Source: Oscheius dolichura (Eukaryota; Nematoda; Chromadorea; Rhabditida; Rhabditidae). Taken from it: a stretch of 64,000 bases of DNA. The stretch is taken from NCBI GenBank assembly GCA_932521035.1, contig OW051496.1:8866001-8930000 (forward strand). The letters run 5' to 3'. Within the stretch, counting starts at the first letter, position 1, and each line of letters starts with the position of its first letter. Below, in pieces: positions 53,891-64,000 of the stretch. Made by a program: the position numbers and the translations under genes. The notes beneath the pieces were generated by a model. It had not been told where the DNA came from. It made no database searches and saw nothing but the letters and a program-made list of their open reading frames with translations.

Positions 53891-56800
53891 TTGCACATCT
53901 CCCCACCGTTTTTGACCCATGTTGCACATCTCCACACCGTTTTTCATCCATGTTGCACATCTCCCCACCGTTTTTGACCCATGTTGCACATCTCCACACC
54001 GTTTTTCATCCATGTTGCACATCTCCCCACCGGTTTTGCACATCTCCCCACCGTTTTTGCACATCTCCCCACCGGTTTTGCACATCTCCCCACCGTTTTT
54101 GCACATCTCCCCACCGGTTTTCATCCATGTTGCACATCTCCCCACCGTTTTTGCACATCTCCACACCGTTTTTCATCCATGTTGCACATCTCCCCACCGT
54201 TTTTGCACATCTCCCCACCGTTTTTGCACATCTCCCCACCGTTTTTGCACATCTCCCCACCGTTTTTGCACATCTCCCCACCGTTTTTCATCCATGTTGC
54301 ACATCTCCCCACCGTTTTTGCACATCTCCCCACCGTTTTTGCACATCTCCCCACCGTTTTTGCACATCTCCCCACCGTTTTTGCACATCTCCCCACCGTT
54401 TTTGCACATCTCCCCACCGTTTTTGCACATCTCCCCACCGTTTTTCATCCATGTTGCACATCTCCCCACCGTTTTTCACCCATGTTGCACATCTCCACAC
54501 CGTTTTTGCACATCTCCCCACCGGTTTTCACCCATGTTGCACATCTCCCCACCGTTTTTCACCCATGTTGCACATCTCCCCACCGTTTTTCACCCATGTT
54601 GCACATCTCCCCACCGTTTTTCACCCATGTTGCACATCTCCACACCGTTTTTCACCCATGTTGCACATCTCCCCACCGTTTTTCACCCATGTTGCACATC
54701 TCCACACCGTTTTTGCACATCTCCACACCGGTTTTGCACATCTCCACACCGTTTTTGCACATCTCCACACCGTTTTTGCACATCTCCCCACCGTTTTTCA
54801 CCCATGTTGCACATCTCCCCACCGTTTTTGCACATCTCCCCACCGTTTTTCACCCATGTTGCACATCTCCCCACCGTTTTTGCACATCTCCCCACCGTTT
54901 TTGCACATCTCCCCACCGTTTTTGCACATCTCCCCACCGTTTTTCACCCATGTTGCACATCTCCCCACCGTTTTTGCACATCTCCCCACCGGTTTTGCAC
55001 ATCTCCCCACCGTTTTTCATCCATGTTGCACATCTCCCCACCGTTTTTGCACATCTCCCCACCGTTTTTCATCCATGTTGCACATCTCCCCACCGTTTTT
55101 GCACATCTCCCCACCGTTTTTCATCCATGTTGCACATCTCCCCACCGTTTTTGCACATCTCCCCACCGGTTTTGCACATCTCCCCACCGTTTTTCATCCA
55201 TGTTGCACATCTCCCCACCGGTTTTGCACATCTCCCCACCGGTTTTGCACATCTCCCCACCGTTTTTGCACATCTCCCCACCGGTTTTGCACATCTCCCC
55301 ACCGTTTTTCATCCATGTTGCACATCTCCACACCGGTTTTGCACATCTCCACACCGTTTTTGACCCATGTTGCACATCTCCCCACCGGTTTTCATCCATG
55401 TTGCACATCTCCCCACCGTTTTTCATCCATGTTGCACATCTCCCCACCGTTTTTGCACATCTCCCCACCGTTTTTGCACATCTCCCCACCGGTTTTCATC
55501 CATGTTGCACATCTCCCCACCGTTTTTGCACATCTCCCCACCGGTTTTGCACATCTCCCCACCGTTTTTGCACATCTCCCCACCGTTTTTCATCCATGTT
55601 GCACATCTCCCCACCGTTTTTCATCCATGTTGCACATCTCCCCACCGGTTTTGCACATCTCCCCACCGTTTTTGCACATCTCCCCACCGGTTTTGCACAT
55701 CTCCCCACCGTTTTTGCACATCTCCCCACCGGTTTTCATCCATGTTGCACATCTCCCCACCGTTTTTGCACATCTCCCCACCGTTTTTGCACATCTCCCC
55801 ACCGTTTTTGCACATCTCCCCACCGTTTTTGCACATCTCCCCACCGTTTTTGCACATCTCCCCACCGTTTTTGCACATCTCCCCACCGTTTTTCATCCAT
55901 GTTGCACATCTCCCCACCGTTTTTCATCCATGTTGCACATCTCCCCACCGTTTTTCACCCATGTTGCACATCTCCACACCGTTTTTGCACATCTCCCCAC
56001 CGGTTTTCACCCATGTTGCACATCTCCCCACCGTTTTTCACCCATGTTGCACATCTCCCCACCGTTTTTCACCCATGTTGCACATCTCCACACCGTTTTT
56101 CACCCATGTTGCACATCTCCCCACCGTTTTTCACCCATGTTGCACATCTCCCCACCGTTTTTCACCCATGTTGCACATCTCCCCACCGTTTTTCACCCAT
56201 GTTGCACATCTCCACACCGTTTTTCACCCATGTTGCACATCTCCCCACCGTTTTTCACCCATGTTGCACATCTCCACACCGTTTTTGCACATCTCCACAC
56301 CGGTTTTGCACATCTCCACACCGTTTTTGCACATCTCCACACCGTTTTTGCACATCTCCCCACCGTTTTTCACCCATGTTGCACATCTCCCCACCGTTTT
56401 TGCACATCTCCCCACCGTTTTTCACCCATGTTGCACATCTCCCCACCGTTTTTGCACATCTCCCCACCGTTTTTGCACATCTCCCCACCGTTTTTGCACA
56501 TCTCCCCACCGTTTTTCACCCATGTTGCACATCTCCCCACCGTTTTTGCACATCTCCCCACCGGTTTTGCACATCTCCCCACCGTTTTTCATCCATGTTG
56601 CACATCTCCCCACCGTTTTTGCACATCTCCCCACCGGTTTTGCACATCTCCCCACCGTTTTTCATCCATGTTGCACATCTCCCCACCGGTTTTGCACATC
56701 TCCACACCGGTTTTGCACATCTCCACACCGTTTTTGACCCATGTTGCACATCTCCCCACCGGTTTTCATCCATGTTGCACATCTCCCCACCGTTTTTCAT

Positions 56801-59800
56801 CCATGTTGCACATCTCCCCACCGTTTTTGCACATCTCCCCACCGTTTTTGCACATCTCCCCACCGGTTTTCATCCATGTTGCACATCTCCCCACCGTTTT
56901 TGCACATCTCCCCACCGGTTTTGCACATCTCCCCACCGTTTTTGCACATCTCCCCACCGTTTTTCATCCATGTTGCACATCTCCCCACCGTTTTTCATCC
57001 ATGTTGCACATCTCCACACCGTTTTTGCACATCTCCCCACCGTTTTTCACCCATGTTGCACATCTCCCCACCGTTTTTCACCCATGTTGCACATCTCCCC
57101 ACCGTTTTTCACCCATGTTGCACATCTCCACACCGTTTTTCACCCATGTTGCACATCTCCACACCGTTTTTGCACATCTCCCCACCGTTTTTCACCCATG
57201 TTGCACATCTCCCCACCGTTTTTCACCCATGTTGCACATCTCCCCACCGTTTTTCACCCATGTTGCACATCTCCCCACCGTTTTTCACCCATGTTGCACA
57301 TCTCCCCACCGTTTTTCACCCATGTTGCACATCTCCCCACCGTTTTTCACCCATGTTGCACATCTCCCCACCGTTTTTCACCCATGTTGCACATCTCCCC
57401 ACCGTTTTTCACCCATGTTGCACATCTCCCCACCGTTTTTGCACATCTCCACACCGTTTTTGCACATCTCCCCACCGTTTTTGACCCATGTTGCACATCT
57501 CCACACCGTTTTTCATCCATGTTGCACATCTCCACACCGTTTTTGCACATCTCCACACCGTTTTTGCACATCTCCCCACCGTTTTTGCACATCTCCCCAC
57601 CGTTTTTGCACATCTCCCCACCGTTTTTCACCCATGTTGCACATCTCCCCACCGTTTTTCACCCATGTTGCACATCTCCCCACCGTTTTTCACCCATGTT
57701 GCACATCTCCCCACCGTTTTTCACCCATGTTGCACATCTCCCCACCGTTTTTGCACATCTCCACACCGTTTTTGCACATCTCCCCACCGTTTTTGACCCA
57801 TGTTGCACATCTCCACACCGTTTTTCATCCATGTTGCACATCTCCACACCGTTTTTGCACATCTCCACACCGTTTTTGCACATCTCCCCACCGTTTTTGC
57901 ACATCTCCCCACCGTTTTTCACCCATGTTGCACATCTCCCCACCGTTTTTCACCCATGTTGCACATCTCCCCACCGTTTTTCACCCATGTTGCACATCTC
58001 CCCACCGTTTTTCACCCATGTTGCACATCTCCCCACCGTTTTTCACCCATGTTGCACATCTCCCCACCGTTTTTCACCCATGTTGCACATCTCCCCACCG
58101 TTTTTGCACATCTCCACACCGTTTTTGCACATCTCCCCACCGTTTTTGACCCATGTTGCACATCTCCACACCGTTTTTCATCCATGTTGCACATCTCCAC
58201 ACCGTTTTTCATCCATGTTGCACATCTCCACACCGTTTTTGCACATCTCCACACCGTTTTTGCACATCTCCCCACCGTTTTTCACCCATGTTGCACATCT
58301 CCCCACCGTTTTTGCACATCTCCACACCGTTTTTGCACATCTCCCCACCGTTTTTGACCCATGTTGCACATCTCCACACCGTTTTTCATCCATGTTGCAC
58401 ATCTCCACACCGTTTTTCACCCATGTTGCACATCTCCACACCGTTTTTCATCCATGTTGCACATCTCCCCACCGTTTTTGCACATCTCCCCACCGTTTTT
58501 GCACATCTCCACACCGTTTTTGCACATCTCCCCACCGTTTTTCACCCATGTTGCACATCTCCCCACCGTTTTTCACCCATGTTGCACATCTCCCCACCGT
58601 TTTTCACCCATGTTGCACATCTCCCCACCGTTTTTCACCCATGTTGCACATCTCCACACCGTTTTTCACCCATGTTGCACATCTCCACACCGTTTTTGCA
58701 CATCTCCCCACCGTTTTTCACCCATGTTGCACATCTCCACACCGTTTTTGCACATCTCCACACCGTTTTTGCACATCTCCCCACCGTTTTTCACCCATGT
58801 TGCACATCTCCACACCGTTTTTGCACATCTCCACACCGTTTTTGCACATCTCCACACCGTTTTTGCACATCTCCCCACCGTTTTTCACCCATGTTGCACA
58901 TCTCCACACCGTTTTTGCACATCTCCCCACCGTTTTTCACCCATGTTGCACATCTCCCCACCGTTTTTGCACATCTCCCCACCGTTTTTGCACATCTCCC
59001 CACCGTTTTTCACCCATGTTGCACATCTCCCCACCGTTTTTCACCCATGTTGCACATCTCCACACCGTTTTTGCACATCTCCCCACCGTTTTTCACACAT
59101 GTTGCACATCTCCCCACCGTTTTTCACCCATGTTGCACATCTCCCCACCGTTTTTGCACATCTCCACACCGTTTTTGCACATCTCCCCACCGTTTTTCAC
59201 CCATGTTGCACATCTCCCCACCGTTTTTGACCCATGTTGCACATCTCCCCACCGTTTTTCACCCATGTTGCACATCTCCCCACCGTTTTTCATCCATGTT
59301 GCACATCTCCCCACCGTTTTTGCACATCTCCCCACCGTTTTTCACCCATGTTGCACATCTCCCCACCGTTTTTCACCCATGTTGCACATCTCCCCACCGT
59401 TTTTCACCCATGTTGCACATCTCCACACCGTTTTTGCACATCTCCCCACCGTTTTTCACCCATGTTGCACATCTCCACACCGTTTTTGCACATCTCCCCA
59501 CCGTTTTTGCACATCTCCCCACCGTTTTTGCACATCTCCCCACCGTTTTTGCACATCTCCCCACCGTTTTTGCACATCTCCCCACCGTTTTTCACCCATG
59601 TTGCACATCTCCCCACCGTTTTTGCACATCTCCCCACCGTTTTTGCACATCTCCCCACCGTTTTTGCACATCTCCCCACCGTTTTTCACCCATGTTGCAC
59701 ATCTCCCCACCGTTTTTCACCCATGTTGCACATCTCCCCACCGTTTTTCACCCATGTTGCACATCTCCCCACCGTTTTTCACCCATGTTGCACATCTCCA

Positions 59801-62800
59801 CACCGTTTTTCACCCATGTTGCACATCTCCACACCGTTTTTGCACATCTCCCCACCGTTTTTCACCCATGTTGCACATCTCCACACCGTTTTTGCACATC
59901 TCCACACCGTTTTTGCACATCTCCACACCGTTTTTGCACATCTCCCCACCGTTTTTGCACATCTCCCCACCGTTTTTCACCCATGTTGCACATCTCCCCA
60001 CCGTTTTTCACCCATGTTGCACATCTCCACACCGTTTTTGCACATCTCCCCACCGTTTTTGCACATCTCCCCACCGTTTTTCACCCATGTTGCACATCTC
60101 CCCACCGTTTTTGCACATCTCCCCACCGTTTTTCACCCATGTTGCACATCTCCCCACCGTTTTTGCACATCTCCCCACCGTTTTTGCACATCTCCCCACC
60201 GTTTTTGCACATCTCCCCACCGTTTTTCACCCATGTTGCACATCTCCCCACCGTTTTTCACCCATGTTGCACATCTCCCCACCGTTTTTCACCCATGTTG
60301 CACATCTCCACACCGTTTTTGCACATCTCCCCACCGTTTTTGCACATCTCCCCACCGTTTTTGCACATCTCCCCACCGTTTTTGCACATCTCCCCACCGT
60401 TTTTGCACATCTCCCCACCGTTTTTCACCCATGTTGCACATCTCCACACCGTTTTTGCACATCTCCCCACCGTTTTTCACCCATGTTGCACATCTCCACA
60501 CCGTTTTTGCACATCTCCCCACCGTTTTTGCACATCTCCCCACCGTTTTTGCACATCTCCCCACCGTTTTTCACCCATGTTGCACATCTCCACACCGTTT
60601 TTGCACATCTCCCCACCGTTTTTCACCCATGTTGCACATCTCCCCACCGTTTTTCACCCATGTTGCACATCTCCCCACCGTTTTTCACCCATGTTGCACA
60701 TCTCCCCACCGTTTTTCACCCATGTTGCACATCTCCACACCGTTTTTGCACATCTCCCCACCGTTTTTCACCCATGTTGCACATCTCCACACCGTTTTTC
60801 ACCCATGTTGCACATCTCCACACCGTTTTTGCACATCTCCCCACCGTTTTTCACCCATGTTGCACATCTCCACACCGTTTTTGCACATCTCCACACCGTT
60901 TTTGCACATCTCCACACCGTTTTTGCACATCTCCCCACCGTTTTTGCACATCTCCCCACCGTTTTTCACCCATGTTGCACATCTCCCCACCGTTTTTCAC
61001 CCATGTTGCACATCTCCACACCGTTTTTGCACATCTCCCCACCGTTTTTGCACATCTCCCCACCGTTTTTCACCCATGTTGCACATCTCCACACCGTTTT
61101 TGCACATCTCCCCACCGTTTTTCACCCATGTTGCACATCTCCACACCGTTTTTGCACATCTCCCCACCGTTTTTGCACATCTCCACACCGTTTTTGCACA
61201 TCTCCCCACCGTTTTTCACCCATGTTGCACATCTCCCCACCGTTTTTCACCCATGTTGCACATCTCCCCACCGTTTTTCACCCATGTTGCACATCTCCAC
61301 ACCGGTTTTGCACATCTCCACACCGTTTTTGCACATCTCTCCACCGTTTTTCACCCATGTTGCACATCTCCACACCGGTTTTGCACATCTCCACACCGTT
61401 TTTGCACATCTCCCCACCGTTTTTCATCCATGTTGCACATCTCCCCACCGTTTTTCACCCATGTTGCACATCTCCACACCGTTTTTCACCCATGTTGCAC
61501 ATCTCCACACCGTTTTTGCACATCTCCCCACCGTTTTTCACCCATGTTGCACATCTCCACACCGGTTTTGCACATCTCCACACCGTTTTTGCACATCTCC
61601 CCACCGTTTTTCATCCATGTTGCACATCTCCCCACCGTTTTTCACCCATGTTGCACATCTCCACACCGTTTTTCACCCATGTTGCACATCTCCACACCGT
61701 TTTTCACCCATGTTGCACATCTCCACACCGGTTTTGCACATCTCCACACCGTTTTTCACCCATGTTGCACATCTCCACACCGTTTTTCACCCATGTTGCA
61801 CATCTCCCCACCGTTTTTCACCCATGTTGCACATCTCCACACCGTTTTTCACCCATGTTGCACATCTCCCCACCGTTTTTCATCCATGTTGCACATCTCC
61901 CCACCGTTTTTGCACATCTCCCCACCGTTTTTCACCCATGTTGCACATCTCCACACCGTTTTTGCACATCTCCCCACCGTTTTTGCACATCTCCCCACCG
62001 TTTTTCATCCATGTTGCACATCTCCCCACCGTTTTTGCACATCTCCCCACCGTTTTTCACCCATGTTGCACATCTCCACACCCTTTTTGCACATCTCCCC
62101 ACCGTTTTTGCACATCTCCCCACCGTTTTTCACCCATGTTGCACATCTCCACACCGTTTTTGCACATCTCCCCACCGTTTTTCACCCATGTTGCACATCT
62201 CCACACCCTTTTTGCACATCTCCCCACCGTTTTTGCACATCTCCCCACCGTTTTTCACCCATGTTGCACATCTCCACACCGGTTTTGCACATCTCCACAC
62301 CGTTTTTCACCCATGTTGCACATCTCCACACCGGTTTTGCACATCTCCACACCGTTTTTCACCCATGTTGCACATCTCCCCACCGTTTTTCACCCATGTT
62401 GCACATCTCCACACCGGTTTTGCACATCTCCCCACCGTTTTTGCACATCTCCCCACCGTTTTTGCACATCTCCCCACCGTTTTTGCACATCTCCCCACCG
62501 TTTTTCACCCATGTTGCACATCTCCACACCGGTTTTCACCCATGTTGCACATCTCCCCACCGTTTTTCACCCATGTTGCACATCTCCCCACCGTTTTTGC
62601 ACATCTCCCCACCGTTTTTGCACATCTCCCCACCGTTTTTGCACATCTCCCCACCGTTTTTCACCCATGTTGCACATCTCCCCACCGTTTTTCACCCATG
62701 TTGCACATCTCCCCACCGTTTTTCACCCATGTTGCACATCTCCACACCGTTTTTGCACATCTCCCCACCGTTTTTGCACATCTCCCCACCGTTTTTCACC

Positions 62801-64000
62801 CATGTTGCACATCTCCCCACCGTTTTTCACCCATGTTGCACATCTCCCCACCGTTTTTCACCCATGTTGCACATCTCCCCACCGTTTTTGCACATCTCCC
62901 CACCGTTTTTCACCCATGTTGCACATCTCCACACCGTTTTTGCACATCTCCCCACCGTTTTTCACCCATGTTGCACATCTCCACACCGTTTTTGCACATC
63001 TCCCCACCGTTTTTGCACATCTCCCCACCGTTTTTCATCCATGTTGCACATCTCCCCACCGTTTTTCACCCATGTTGCACATCTCCACACCGTTTTTCAC
63101 CCATGTTGCACATCTCCACACCGTTTTTGCACATCTCCCCACCGTTTTTGCACATCTCCCCACCGTTTTTGCACATCTCCCCACCGTTTTTGCACATCTC
63201 CCCACCGTTTTTCACCCATGTTGCACATCTCCACACCGTTTTTGCACATCTCCACACCGTTTTTGCACATCTCCCCACCGTTTTTCACCCATGTTGCACA
63301 TCTCCACACCGTTTTTGCACATCTCCCCACCGTTTTTGCACATCTCCCCACCGTTTTTGCACATCTCCCCACCGTTTTTGCACATCTCCCCACCGTTTTT
63401 CACCCATGTTGCACATCTCCCCACCGTTTTTCACCCATGTTGCACATCTCCCCACCGTTTTTCACCCATGTTGCACATCTCCCCACCGTTTTTCACCCAT
63501 GTTGCACATCTCCCCACCGTTTTTCACCCATGTTGCACATCTCCCCACCGTTTTTCACCCATGTTGCACATCTCCCCACCGTTTTTCACCCATGTTGCAC
63601 ATCTCCCCACCGTTTTTCACCCATGTTGCACATCTCCACACCGTTTTTCACCCATGTTGCACATCTCCACACCGTTTTTGCACATCTCCACACCGTTTTT
63701 GCACATCTCCCCACCGTTTTTCACCCATGTTGCACATCTCCACACCGTTTTTCACCCATGTTGCACATCTCCACACCGTTTTTGCACATCTCCACACCGT
63801 TTTTGCACATCTCCCCACCGTTTTTCACCCATGTTGCACATCTCCACACCGTTTTTCACCCATGTTGCACATCTCCCCACCGTTTTTCACCCATGTTGCA
63901 CATCTCCACACCGTTTTTGCACATCTCCACACCGTTTTTGCACATCTCCCCACCGTTTTTGCACATCTCCCCACCGTTTTTCACCCATGTTGCACATCTC
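53891..64000. repeat. Satellite array of 21-bp and 31-bp units, continues past the window
   Basis: The core unit is TTGCACATCTCCCCACCGTTT (21 bp). A 10-bp spacer (TTCACCCATG, or TTCATCCATG / TTGACCCATG) follows some cores, giving a 31-bp unit. The array is an irregular string of the two. Main variants are CTCCCC/CTCCAC and CCGTTTTT/CCGGTTTT. Blocks recur exactly at larger distances: the spans 54652-55010 and 56224-56582 are 1572 bp apart, 59779-60074 and 60768-61063 are 989 bp apart, and 57409-57612 and 57721-57924 are 312 bp apart. The plus strand is nearly free of stops, because only the TTGACCC spacer contains one. No flanking end is seen on the right. Confidence 0.95.

Noticed and set aside
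53950-58149. Open frame of 1,399 codons
   Set aside because: Made entirely of the 21/31-bp satellite; each 31-bp unit shifts the frame, so the peptide pattern follows DNA periodicity rather than protein selection.
53891-64000. CRISPR-like array
   Set aside because: Units are direct near-identical repeats without unique spacers; the 10-bp 'spacers' have only a few variants, and the context is eukaryotic.

Overview
The window looks like nuclear DNA of a nematode. The main reasons are a Major Sperm Protein domain gene (23248-23715, minus), a serpentine chemoreceptor gene of the Srh type at the left edge, a large F-box-like paralogue family, and very compact genes with many introns of roughly 35-60 nt ending in TTTCAG. 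I cannot name the species. All gene models were assembled by eye from splice signals and reading phase, so exon ends are proposals.

Layout. 1-2.8 kb: partial Srh receptor and a lysine-rich tail-anchored protein. 3.7-7.3 kb: two F-box-like genes (one intact, one 5'-truncated) around a short multi-pass membrane gene. 9.4-19.4 kb: five minus-strand genes of one four-TM family (here 'M family'), with a broken F-box-like gene (17.6-18.7 kb) invaded by a TCTCG satellite and a half transposon. 20.5-23.7 kb: two tandem scramblase-like genes and the MSP gene. 23.9-37.6 kb: six genes of a second four-TM family (here 'T family'), spread by tandem duplication and including one decayed copy. Two arginine tRNA genes with short introns (28.7 and 30.6 kb) sit in a gene-poor gap. 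38-42.9 kb: a secreted two-sushi protein, a tyrosine-phosphatase-like protein without catalytic residues, an MPDU1 orthologue and a tiny two-exon gene. 43.5-50.5 kb: six more F-box-like copies on the minus strand (two intact, four decayed or fragmentary), interrupted by a tandem pair of 128-aa cysteine-rich membrane proteins. 51-53.6 kb: a protein kinase joined to Kelch repeats. 53.9 kb to the right edge: a satellite array of at least 10 kb built from 21-bp and 31-bp units.

Mobile DNA: a palindromic MITE-like family with ends resembling TAGTCCGTTTCCAAC is present in six full or partial copies, three of them inside introns. A separate foldback element with perfect 25-bp ends lies at 26.8-27.1 kb.

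Functional themes. Several genes point to phosphorylation signalling and the germline: MSP, a pseudophosphatase, a kinase-Kelch protein, and T-family membrane proteins whose N-terminal tails carry short motifs resembling protein phosphatase 1 docking sites (GILK and RVxF). The link between them is inference. The F-box-like family, with nine copies in all states from intact to relic, shows active birth-and-death evolution.
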